9,550 nucleotides of DNA from an uncultured Collinsella sp. (GTDB lineage Bacteria; Actinomycetota; Coriobacteriia; Coriobacteriales; Coriobacteriaceae). Location of the stretch: NCBI GenBank assembly GCA_900548935.1, contig URMR01000067.1, positions 1 through 9,550 on the forward strand, read 5' to 3'. The position numbers were made by a program, and so were the translations under genes. The notes beneath the pieces were generated by a model. The model was given only the letters and a program-made list of their open reading frames with translations. It was not told where the DNA came from and searched no databases. How positions within the stretch are numbered: the stretch's first letter is position 1; the number at the start of each line of letters is the position of its first letter. Shown here one piece after another: positions 1 to 6,515 of this stretch.

Positions 1-1
1 G

Positions 2-49
2 CACGCCGTCAACGTTACTCTCGACGAGGTTATGCAAGGCGCTAAATAA
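2..49 (+). CDS. C-terminal end of an unidentified upstream gene (partial)
   Basis: Only the last 15 codons are inside the window. Frame 2 reads HAVNVTLDEVMQGAK and then TAA at 47-49. This is the most protein-like of the three frames, since the other two give Arg-rich or Thr/Leu-rich nonsense. A strong intrinsic terminator begins nine bases after the stop, which supports a genuine gene end here. The TLDEVM ending loosely recalls the C-termini of GspE/PilB-type secretion ATPases, which often end in a TTLDEV-like motif. A prepilin peptidase follows, which would suit a pilus or competence locus. Fifteen residues cannot establish a family, so the function is left open. Confidence 0.5.
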   Translation, partial: HAVNVTLDEVMQGAK

Positions 50-57
50 CCACCACC

Positions 58-99
58 AAAACCACCACAAAGGGGACAGGCACCTTTGTGGTGGTTTTT
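58..99 (+). terminator. Strong intrinsic terminator with a perfect 16-bp stem
   Basis: The left arm (58-73, AAAACCACCACAAAGG) is the exact reverse complement of the right arm (83-98). The loop is nine bases (74-82), and the right arm ends in a run of five T (95-99). It lies just after the stop codon at 47-49 and most likely ends that transcript. The lower part of the stem is A/T paired, so on the minus strand it also presents four T and may act weakly in that direction. A further ACCACCACC-like direct repeat (49-57) precedes the left arm. The next gene starts only 32 bases beyond, and I see no convincing promoter between them. Confidence 0.85.
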
Positions 100-119
100 G
101 CGTTTGAGCAGCTGTCCAT

Positions 120-124
120 GGAGG
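120..124 (+). promoter_or_regulatory. Ribosome binding site fixing the prepilin peptidase start
   Basis: GGAGG lies six bases before the ATG at 131. The reading frame stays open upstream to 86, but that extension would run through the terminator arm and has no ribosome binding site, so 131 is the better start. Confidence 0.7.
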
Positions 125-130
125 TGCACG

Positions 131-553
131 ATGTCCTACATCCCATTTTGGATTTGCATCTTTGCCGGCGCGGCGATTGATGCCCGTGAGCGGCGGTTTC
201 CCAATGAACTTGCCGGCGCGTGTGCCGTGGCGGCGTTTGCAGGCGTTTGGCTCGACAGGGGCATTAACACGGCGCTTGAGCACGCCGGTCTTGCGGTCAT
301 CGTCTACCTTGCCCTTGTGCTTACTGAGTCGCTCTGGCGTCGTATTCGCCACGCTCCCGGCATTGGCATGGGTGACGCCAAGGCGCTCTTTGCCCTTTGC
401 ATCCTCGACCCTCTGGGTGGCATCGTTGCGTTTGCTGTCTCGCTCTTTGCCCTTGCTGTCGCCTGCCTCATCACAAAATCGCGCTCCTTGCCATTGCTGC
501 CGTTTTTAGTGCCGATATTTGCCATAATCGAGGTCGTGGGTAGTACGCTGTAA
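131..553 (+). CDS. Small A24-family prepilin peptidase (type IV leader peptidase-like)
   Basis: This encodes a 140-residue, largely hydrophobic integral membrane protein. Two conserved aspartate motifs of A24 aspartic peptidases are visible: Asp17 in an AIDARERRFPNEL context (the usual D-x-x-x-x-x-x-PN arrangement), and Asp82 in GMGDAK (the GxGD motif, residues 79-82). Such enzymes cleave the leader from type IV pilin-like or Tad pilin precursors at the cytoplasmic membrane. The N-terminal methyltransferase domain of bifunctional PilD/ComC enzymes is absent, so this is the short stand-alone form seen in CpaA/TadV-like proteins. No pilin gene is visible in the window, so the substrate is unknown. 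The gene is followed after 30 bases by dgt, probably on the same transcript. Family assignment is good; the specific pilus system is not known. Confidence 0.8.
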   Translation: MSYIPFWICIFAGAAIDARERRFPNELAGACAVAAFAGVWLDRGINTALEHAGLAVIVYLALVLTESLWRRIRHAPGIGMGDAKALFALCILDPLGGIVAFAVSLFALAVACLITKSRSLPLLPFLVPIFAIIEVVGSTL

Positions 554-571
554 TCGTTGCGCGCCCTTTTT

Positions 572-577
572 AAGGAG
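572..577 (+). promoter_or_regulatory. Ribosome binding site fixing the dgt start
   Basis: AAGGAG lies six bases before the ATG at 584. It decides for this start over the in-frame upstream TTG at 557, which has no such site. An out-of-frame ATG at 579 sits too close to the site and opens only a short overlapping frame. Confidence 0.75.
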
Positions 578-583
578 CATGCC

Positions 584-1831
584 ATGGCAATCAATCAACA
601 GACAGCCGCCATCAAGGCGCGTATGGATCGCATTCCCTCGGCGTTGTCGCCCGAGCTGGTCGAGCGTATCGCTGCCGACCGTGCCTCGGGTGTCGTTAAC
701 CCTTATCGATGCAACGATGGTCAGGTCATCCGCCGTGTTGATCGAGCCGCAGACCAAGGCACGCTCATGCGTCCGGCCTTTATGCGCGATGCCGAAAAGA
801 TTCTCCATCTGCCTGCGTACGCCCGATACGCCGGCAAAACTCAGGTTTTCAGCTTCCGCAGCAACGATGATCTGTCGCGTCGCGGCCTGCACGTGCAACT
901 TGTTTCGCGCATCGCACGTGATATCGGTTGCGCCCTGGGGCTCAACTGCGATCTAATCGAAGCGATTGGTTTGGGCCACGACTTGGGCCATACACCCTTC
1001 GGCCACGCCGGTGAGCGATTCCTCAACGATATCTATCACGAGCGCACGGGTCGTTATTTTTTCCATAACGTGCAGTCGGTCCGCGTGCTCGACGCGCTGT
1101 ACGGCCGCAACGTGTCGCTCCAGACGCTCGACGGCGTGCTGTGCCATAACGGCGAGTACGAACAGCGCGTCTTTGAGCTCTCGGACATGAGCTCCTTTGA
1201 ACAGTTTGATCAGACGGTTGAGGACTGCATTGCCACGGGTTATAGCGCAATTGAGCACCTGCGTCCCATGACGCTCGAAGGCTGCGTGGTCCGCATCTCG
1301 GATATCCTTGCCTACGTTGGACGCGATCGCCAAGACGCCATTGCGGCGGGCCTGCTGTCACCCGAAGCTTTTGATGACGGTCGGGGCGGAGCATACAACA
1401 GCTGGATCCTCACGCATGCCTCCATCGATATCGTTGAGCACAGCTATGGTAAGCCGCGCATCGAGATGAGCGAGGACCTGTTTGAGGAAATCCGCCGAGC
1501 TAAGCGCGAGAACTACGAGAAGATCTATAGCAAGGGCGGTATCGAAGGCGATTCCGAGGCGGAGCTGCGCGAGGCGTTCGTAAAGCTCTACGACCGTTGC
1601 CTGCGGGATCTAAACAGTGGCGACGAGTCCTCTTACATCTTTAAGCACCATATTTCGCGCATTGAGCAGCAGCTTTCCTACTATGATCGCACCTATGCCT
1701 GGCAGGACGACAAGGATCAAGCCGTGGTGGATTATATCGCGAGTATGACGGACGGTTATTTCTGCGAGCTCACGAGCAAGCTGTTCCCGGGATTGAAGTT
1801 TCCGCACCGTACCTATATTAACGAACGGTAG
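584..1831 (+). CDS. dgt: HD-domain deoxyguanosine triphosphate triphosphohydrolase (dGTPase family)
   Basis: This 415-residue cytoplasmic protein belongs to the dGTPase branch of the HD superfamily, which hydrolyses dNTPs (typically dGTP) to the nucleoside and tripolyphosphate and so adjusts the dNTP pool. Metal-binding residues are visible in order: His103, the His132-Asp133 pair in GLGHDLGHTPFGHAGE, and Asp240 in RISDILAYVGRD. Other family signatures are KTQVF (residues 85-89), FHNVQSVRVLD (160-170) and LCHNGE (186-191). The length lies within the family's range. The family is certain, but several members prefer other dNTPs or need a dNTP activator, so strict dGTP specificity is inferred. 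The start at 584 is set by the AAGGAG at 572-577. The gene follows the prepilin peptidase with a 30-base gap and precedes rarA, another genome-maintenance gene. Confidence 0.9.
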   Translation: MAINQQTAAIKARMDRIPSALSPELVERIAADRASGVVNPYRCNDGQVIRRVDRAADQGTLMRPAFMRDAEKILHLPAYARYAGKTQVFSFRSNDDLSRRGLHVQLVSRIARDIGCALGLNCDLIEAIGLGHDLGHTPFGHAGERFLNDIYHERTGRYFFHNVQSVRVLDALYGRNVSLQTLDGVLCHNGEYEQRVFELSDMSSFEQFDQTVEDCIATGYSAIEHLRPMTLEGCVVRISDILAYVGRDRQDAIAAGLLSPEAFDDGRGGAYNSWILTHASIDIVEHSYGKPRIEMSEDLFEEIRRAKRENYEKIYSKGGIEGDSEAELREAFVKLYDRCLRDLNSGDESSYIFKHHISRIEQQLSYYDRTYAWQDDKDQAVVDYIASMTDGYFCELTSKLFPGLKFPHRTYINER

Positions 1832-1846
1832 TTCGTATTAATTCGG

Positions 1847-1852
1847 TATACT
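1847..1852 (+). promoter_or_regulatory. Possible -10 element upstream of rarA
   Basis: TATACT in the 60-base gap after dgt matches the housekeeping -10 consensus TATAAT at five of six positions. The bases expected for a -35 box (about 1824-1829) are not a recognisable TTGACA. It may give rarA a promoter of its own, but read-through from dgt is equally possible. Confidence 0.3.
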
Positions 1853-1891
1853 GTTAGTGGAAAAAGTATTTGATTGATACACGGGATGGCT

Positions 1892-3241
1892 ATGGACGAC
1901 CTTTTTTCTGCTTCGACGCGTGAGCGTTCCTTTCAGAATGCGCCGCTTGCGGTGCGCATGCGGCCCAATTCACTTGACGAGTATGTGGGCCAGCAAAAGG
2001 CCGTCGGTAAGGGCTCGTGGTTACGTGCCGCGATTGAGCATGACGTACTGTCGAGTGTGATTCTGTACGGGCCGGCCGGTACGGGCAAGACGACGCTGGC
2101 CCACATTATCGCCAACCATACTAAGAGCGAGTTTGTCGAGGTCAGCGCCGTGACGGGCACCGTAAAGGACCTTCGTCGCGTGATTGACGAGGCCAAGACG
2201 CGCCTGAATACCTACGACCGCCGCACCATTCTTTTCATCGATGAGATTCACCGCTTCTCCAAGTCGCAGCAGGATGCCCTGCTGCATGCAGTTGAGAACC
2301 GTACCGTCATAATGATTGGCGCCACGACGGAGAATCCGTACTTCGAGGTCAACTCGGCGTTGCTCTCGCGCGGTCGCGTGGTGGAGCTTGAGCATCTTAA
2401 AGACGAGGATATAGCCACACTCATTGAGCGTGCGCTCGAGGCTCCGCAGGGTTTGAACGGCAAGTTCTCGGCCGATGAGGATACGGTTAAGACCATCTGT
2501 ACGCTGGCAGCGGGTGATGCTCGCTCAGCGCTCACGACGCTCGAGCTTGCGAGCGAGATTGCCGTCACGCGTCCCGATACCGAGGGAACGCCAGCGCCTG
2601 CGGCGGGGGAGCGCTATCCCATCACTGTTGACGACGTGAAGATTGCCAACCCGCGCCGTGGCTTTTCGTACGACAAAAACGGCGACATGCACTACGACAT
2701 CATCAGTGCGTTCATCAAGTCCATGCGCGGTAGCGACCCCGATGCCACGATCTATTGGCTCGCGCGCATGATCGATGCTGGGGAGGATCCTAAGTTTATC
2801 GCTCGCCGCATTATGATTCACGCTTCTGAGGATGTTGGCAACGCCGACCCGCAGGCGCTTTTGGTGGCGCATGCCGCGTTTAAGTCTGCCGAGGTCATTG
2901 GCTATCCCGAGTGCCGCATTAACCTTGCTCAGGCCGCTCTGTATGTGTGCTTGGCGCCTAAATCCAACGCGTGTGAGGCCTCGATCGATGCGGCGCTGGC
3001 CGATATCCATTCAAGTGGGCTTCGCGAGGTGCCGAGTTATCTGCGCGATCGTCATCGCCCGGGCAGCGACGAATACGGTGTGTATAAGTATCCGCATGAT
3101 TATCCCGAAGGCTGGGTCGATCAGCGCTATTTGCCCGAGGGGCTGGAGCGCGGTGCATTTTGGCAGCCTGCGGGCCGTGGCTGGGAAGAGTGGCGTATTG
3201 AGCAAAGCGAACGCGACCGTAGCGGTAACGCGCCCAGGTAG
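1892..3241 (+). CDS. rarA: Replication-associated recombination protein A (RarA/MgsA), AAA+ ATPase
   Basis: This encodes a 449-residue member of the RarA/MgsA/WRNIP1 family, cytoplasmic AAA+ ATPases related to clamp loaders that act at stalled replication forks. The N-terminus MDDLFSAS followed by PLAVRMRPNSLDEYVGQ is typical. Walker A is GPAGTGKT (residues 60-67; the usual second Pro is Ala, a mild change). Walker B is ILFIDE (113-118), sensor 1 is GATTEN (143-148), and the arginine finger region is LLSRGRV (157-163). The C-terminal oligomerisation domain begins near YDKNGD (260) and contains DAGEDPKFIARR and the ASEDVGNAD signature. The start at 1892 gives the family-like MDDLF N-terminus and has a GGGA about five bases upstream. 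An in-frame ATG at 1886 and a TTG at 1874 are alternatives with poorer spacing. All catalytic motifs are intact. Confidence 0.95.
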   Translation: MDDLFSASTRERSFQNAPLAVRMRPNSLDEYVGQQKAVGKGSWLRAAIEHDVLSSVILYGPAGTGKTTLAHIIANHTKSEFVEVSAVTGTVKDLRRVIDEAKTRLNTYDRRTILFIDEIHRFSKSQQDALLHAVENRTVIMIGATTENPYFEVNSALLSRGRVVELEHLKDEDIATLIERALEAPQGLNGKFSADEDTVKTICTLAAGDARSALTTLELASEIAVTRPDTEGTPAPAAGERYPITVDDVKIANPRRGFSYDKNGDMHYDIISAFIKSMRGSDPDATIYWLARMIDAGEDPKFIARRIMIHASEDVGNADPQALLVAHAAFKSAEVIGYPECRINLAQAALYVCLAPKSNACEASIDAALADIHSSGLREVPSYLRDRHRPGSDEYGVYKYPHDYPEGWVDQRYLPEGLERGAFWQPAGRGWEEWRIEQSERDRSGNAPR

Positions 3242-3293
3242 GTCCTTGGACCTCGCACATTCCCTTTGGGTATCTTCCCCTTCTTTGGGGTAC
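3240..3293. repeat. Cluster of three short inverted repeats before the sigma operon
   Basis: Three small palindromes lie in succession between rarA and the DUF948 gene: AGGTCC-TT-GGACCT (3240-3253, overlapping the rarA stop), CCC-TTT-GGG (3262-3270) and CCCC-TTCTTT-GGGG (3277-3290). The last two look like imperfect copies of one unit, ending GGGTATC and GGGGTACC. None is followed by a T run, so a normal intrinsic terminator is not supported. GGGTAT (3268-3273) resembles the -10 of SigB/SigF-type promoters, but no GTTT-like -35 lies at the expected distance. These bases could be operator sites or RNA hairpins in the leader; the role is unknown. Confidence 0.4.
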
Positions 3294-3334
3294 CATGAAA
3301 GTCGTCTGTATTTCGATTCTTTCGGGAGGCTTGT

Positions 3335-3928
3335 ATGAGTCCCATTCAAATCGCCCTGCTGGTGCTTGCCATTGCCGGTGTGTGGGCTATCGTTGAGCTC
3401 GCGCTTACCTTGCGCAAGACCCGCAACGCCGTTGATTCGCTCGATAAGACCGTAAGCGTTCTCAATAACACCATCGCCGAGGCTCAGCCTGTGGTGGCAA
3501 AGCTCGATGGCGCCGTCGATGAGCTCACCCCCGCGCTGGCGCAGGTTGAGCCGCTCCTCAAGTCGAGCAAGACCGCCGTTGACGCCCTGACTTCTAATCT
3601 TGTAGAGGTTGAAGCCGTGGTTCGCGACATTTCCGAGGTTACGGGCAGTATGGCTGAGGCCAGCAATGCTGTGTCGAGCGTGACTGACTCTGCCGCTGGT
3701 GCTGTGCAGAAGCTCTTCAATAAGGTGAATGCTCCTGCAGCCGATGCCGATCGCAAGCTTTCCGCTGCCGCCGCCGTGGCCGAGCAGCCTACCGAGCGCG
3801 TTCTGATTGGTGAGGCTGAGGACGAGGCCGCCGATGGTGCGGATGCGGCTCAGAAGCCTGCAGCCAAGCCTGCTCAGTATTACACCTATACGCCCGCCGA
3901 GACCTCCGAGGAGTCCTGCGATGAGTAG
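3335..3928 (+). CDS. DUF948 (YtxG-like) membrane-anchored coiled-coil protein
   Basis: This 197-residue protein has one N-terminal transmembrane segment (about residues 5-24, carrying Glu21), then a long amphipathic region (about 27-135) with regularly spaced Leu/Val and many Asp, Ser, Thr and Ala, typical of a coiled coil. The tail (about 140-197) is rich in Ala and Glu/Asp and ends acidic. This layout fits DUF948 proteins, whose Bacillus member YtxG is a general stress protein; exact biochemical function is unknown for the family. GGGAGG (3324-3329) lies five bases before the ATG. It is the first gene of an apparent operon with an anti-sigma-like gene, a SigB-family sigma factor and a transporter; its stop overlaps the next start by eight bases. 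A stress-linked role at the membrane is an inference from context. Confidence 0.75.
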   Translation: MSPIQIALLVLAIAGVWAIVELALTLRKTRNAVDSLDKTVSVLNNTIAEAQPVVAKLDGAVDELTPALAQVEPLLKSSKTAVDALTSNLVEVEAVVRDISEVTGSMAEASNAVSSVTDSAAGAVQKLFNKVNAPAADADRKLSAAAAVAEQPTERVLIGEAEDEAADGADAAQKPAAKPAQYYTYTPAETSEESCDE

Positions 3929-4298
3929 CGAAGCAACCTGCCCTATTACGCTGACTGTTGCCGGGGATCCGCGTCTGGCACGCCTCGTGCGTATGACGGC
4001 GGCCAACGTCGGCGCGCTGTGCTCCATGTCCGTCGATCGCATCGAGGACATTCGTATGGCTGCCGAGGAGGCCTTTATCTTTGGCTGCACGGCTGTTGAT
4101 TCCGATGACATCATGATCAGGTTCGATGTCGATGAGTCTCACGTTGGCATGAACTTTACCTTTGGCGATCGGGCCACCGTCGACGAGGATGACCAGGCTG
4201 CCGTGTATGCCGAGCTCATTCTGGCGAGCGTGTGCGATTCTTACGAAAAGACTGAGGCGCCCCTGACGCTTTCCCTCGACCTCAAGGCGGATATCTAA
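3921..4298 (+). CDS. RsbW/SpoIIAB-like anti-sigma factor with degenerate ATP-binding motifs
   Basis: This 125-residue soluble protein sits directly before a SigB-family sigma gene, where RsbW or SpoIIAB homologues occur. RsbW-like features are the VDRIEDIRMAAEEAF helix, matching the IEDLKIAVSEA region of RsbW with the N-box acidic residue at Glu50, and a following strand resembling IRFDVDESHVGMNF. However, the N-box Asn expected four residues after Glu50 is Phe54, the downstream Ala-x-x-His is missing, and no clear DxGxG box follows. If it is a GHKL-fold protein, ATP/Mg binding and kinase activity may be lost or altered. The start at 3921 has GAGGAG seven bases upstream (3908-3913) and overlaps the DUF948 stop; the open frame extends to 3807 but without such a site. 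Binding and inhibition of the downstream sigma factor is inferred from family and position. Confidence 0.7.
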   Translation: MSSEATCPITLTVAGDPRLARLVRMTAANVGALCSMSVDRIEDIRMAAEEAFIFGCTAVDSDDIMIRFDVDESHVGMNFTFGDRATVDEDDQAAVYAELILASVCDSYEKTEAPLTLSLDLKADI

Positions 4299-4299
4299 T

Positions 4300-5091
4300 A
4301 TGGCCGAACGTTCCCGGAGCGGTAAGACCGCTTGGGACAAGGAGAAAACCCGCGAGCTGTTTCGTCGCTATAAAGAGACTGGTGATCCGGACGCACGCGA
4401 GCAGCTCGTCATGTCCCATATGAACCTGGTAAGGTTTCTTGCCAACAAATTTAAGAACCGCGGTGAGCCGCTCGACGACTTGATGCAGGTCGGATACCTG
4501 GGTCTACTCAAGGCAATCGACCGCTTTGATCCTGAGCGCGGACTCGAGTTCACCACGTTTGCCACGCCCACCATCCTGGGCGAGATCAAGCGTCACTTCC
4601 GCGACAAGGGCTGGAGTGTGCGCGTGCCGCGTCGTCTGCAGGAGCTTTCTGCCAAGGTCAATCAGGCTACCGATAAGCTCACCAACGAGCTACAGCGTTC
4701 GCCCAAGGTTGAGGAAATCGCCGAATACTTGGACGTGACTGTCGACGAGGTACTCGAAGCCATGGAATCGTCCTCGGCATACACCTCGGTGCCCATTGAG
4801 GCTCCCGGCGCGTCCGATTCCGACGATGCCCCCTCGATTCTCGACCGCTATGCCGATGACGACAACGAGCTCGACTTTACCGATGACCGACTGGTAATCG
4901 AGGAAGCCATCCGCGATTTCTCGCCGCGCGAGCGCGAGGTTATCGAGCTGCGCTTCGTAAAGGGCATGACCCAGATCGAGATCGCCAAGAAGCTGGGTAT
5001 TTCTCAGGTGCAGGTTTCGCGTCTACTGCGCCGCACGCTTAAGAAGATTCAGGACAAGATCGACCCCGATGGAGTGATGGTTCGTTCATGA
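4300..5091 (+). CDS. SigB/SigF/SigG-family alternative RNA polymerase sigma factor
   Basis: This 263-residue sigma-70 family protein matches Bacillus SigB in length. Region 2 is clear: DDLMQVGYLGLLKAIDRF (residues 59-76) is the core-binding part, and FTTFATPTILGEIKRHFRDK (84-103) through WSVRVPRR is the -10 recognition and melting part. Region 3 spans roughly 113-160, followed by an acidic linker (172-197). Region 4 (about 198-250) contains the helix-turn-helix MTQIEIAKKLGISQVQVSR (223-241) for -35 recognition. No region 1.1 is present, as expected for this group. The protein should direct RNA polymerase to a stress or developmental regulon. It starts one base after the anti-sigma stop, with AAGGCGG nine bases upstream, and its stop overlaps the transporter start (ATGA). 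It could equally be named sigB or sigF; the regulon cannot be told from here. Confidence 0.93.
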   Translation: MAERSRSGKTAWDKEKTRELFRRYKETGDPDAREQLVMSHMNLVRFLANKFKNRGEPLDDLMQVGYLGLLKAIDRFDPERGLEFTTFATPTILGEIKRHFRDKGWSVRVPRRLQELSAKVNQATDKLTNELQRSPKVEEIAEYLDVTVDEVLEAMESSSAYTSVPIEAPGASDSDDAPSILDRYADDDNELDFTDDRLVIEEAIRDFSPREREVIELRFVKGMTQIEIAKKLGISQVQVSRLLRRTLKKIQDKIDPDGVMVRS

Positions 5092-6500
5092 GTGAGCACC
5101 CCCAACAAACCGACCGCACGCTGCGCGATACCCGTATTCTGACGCTTCGCATTTGGTCCGTCGTTGGCTGCATCGTCATCGCCGCCGTCATCTTTAACCT
5201 TATGGGCATCCTGGCGCCGGTTATCGAGTTTCTAGCTGTCGGCTCCATCATCGCTTTTGTGATGTCGCCGATCACTAACTGGCTTGAGCATCACGGCGTC
5301 GGTCGTGGCATCGGTTCGCTCATCGCCCTCATTGTGGTTGTTGCCGTGCTTGTTGGTGTCGTTTGCATCCTGTCGCCTATTTTGCTCGGCCAGATCTTGG
5401 AAGTCCTGAGCCGTCTGCCTGAGCAGCTTCGAGTTGCGGGCGGCGATCTCAACGAGTTGGTCTCGCATTTCAAGACGCTCAACAACACGCCGCTCAAAGA
5501 GTATCTGGATGATAATCTTTCTTCGCTTGTCACTGTGGCGTCTAAGTATGTCTCACAAATCGCTGCCGAGCTTGGTCGCGGTGTATTCCCGCTTATTACC
5601 AATACGGCCTCCCAGCTGTTCGTCATCTTCCTCGGTCTGGTGCTTGCCTACTGGCTTGCCTGCGATTACCCCCGTATGCACCATGAAGTCTGCACCATCA
5701 TTGGTCAGGAAAAGGAGACCTCGTACCGCTTTATGGTCGCCATCCTTTCACGCTCGGTCGGCGGTTATATGCGTGGCATGGTCGTGACGTCCATCTGCGG
5801 TGGTATCCTCGCTTTTATCGGCTTTACGCTCATTGGCCATCCATACGCAGCACTCATGGCCATCTTTACCGGCATCATGCACTTGGTTCCGGTCGTCGGA
5901 CCCTGGGTGAGCGCGGCGATCGCCACGGTGCTCGGCTTTATGTTCAGCCCTATGCTGGCATTGTGGACGCTTGTCGTGACCATGGTGGCTCAAAACGTCA
6001 CCGACAACGTCATTTCGCCTAAGGTCATGCAGAGCTCGGTCCAGGTGCATCCCATCATGAGCCTGACGGCCCTCGTTATTGGTTCGGCACTCATGGGCCC
6101 CATCGGCATGGTCATCGCCATCCCGTTGTGCGCGGCCCTCAAGGGCATTTTCGTCTACTACTTTGAGAACGAGACCGGCCGCCAGCTTGTGGCATACGAT
6201 GGCGCCGTGTTTAAGGGCACGCCGTATCGCGATGCCGAGGGCAACCCAGTCGCCGCCTATGACGCGCTTGGCGATGATACGTTCATCTATGAGTCTGAGC
6301 TCATCGGCAACGAGACCGCGCCCGAGGCCAAAGCTATGCCCAAGCCTGAGCTCGATAATCCCTGGATCAAGCTCTCGGGTCTTCAGCCCGACGCGACGGG
6401 TTTCTTTAAGAACCCCTTCGCCAAGGACGATGATGCCGACTCGAATGACGACACCAAAACCGGCATCGACGGCTCCATGGACGATTCAGATTCCAAATAG
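5088..6500 (+). CDS. AI-2E (TqsA/YdbI-like) family membrane transporter with acidic C-terminal tail
   Basis: This 470-residue polytopic membrane protein has hydrophobic segments at about 24-61, 75-100, 172-192, 228-250, 252-288 and 322-358, with a hydrophilic loop near 103-165, which is the usual pattern of the AI-2E permease family (PF01594). Conserved family stretches are HLVPVVGPW (265-273), QNVTDNVISPKVMQ (302-315) and ALVIGSALMGPIGMVIAIPL (328-347). Members have been linked to autoinducer-2 export and, in others, to Na+/H+ antiport, so the substrate cannot be inferred from sequence. Residues 361-470 form a hydrophilic extension ending in a strongly acidic stretch (DDDADSNDD, then DDSDSK). 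The start overlaps the sigma stop as ATGA and is likely translationally coupled. No terminator is visible in the 15 bases before the convergent gene's end. Confidence 0.9.
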   Translation: MSEHPQQTDRTLRDTRILTLRIWSVVGCIVIAAVIFNLMGILAPVIEFLAVGSIIAFVMSPITNWLEHHGVGRGIGSLIALIVVVAVLVGVVCILSPILLGQILEVLSRLPEQLRVAGGDLNELVSHFKTLNNTPLKEYLDDNLSSLVTVASKYVSQIAAELGRGVFPLITNTASQLFVIFLGLVLAYWLACDYPRMHHEVCTIIGQEKETSYRFMVAILSRSVGGYMRGMVVTSICGGILAFIGFTLIGHPYAALMAIFTGIMHLVPVVGPWVSAAIATVLGFMFSPMLALWTLVVTMVAQNVTDNVISPKVMQSSVQVHPIMSLTALVIGSALMGPIGMVIAIPLCAALKGIFVYYFENETGRQLVAYDGAVFKGTPYRDAEGNPVAAYDALGDDTFIYESELIGNETAPEAKAMPKPELDNPWIKLSGLQPDATGFFKNPFAKDDDADSNDDTKTGIDGSMDDSDSK

Positions 6501-6515
6501 GCCCTGTTAGTTGAG

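Noticed and set aside
1821..1836. Small hairpin ACGAAC-GGTA-GTTCGT overlapping the dgt stop
   Set aside because: The stem is only six pairs and no T run follows, so it is not a convincing terminator; it may be chance.
3011..4114. Minus-strand open frame of 367 codons across rarA, DUF948 and the anti-sigma gene
   Set aside because: It spans three well-supported plus-strand genes and an intergenic gap, and its translation is low-complexity without recognisable motifs.
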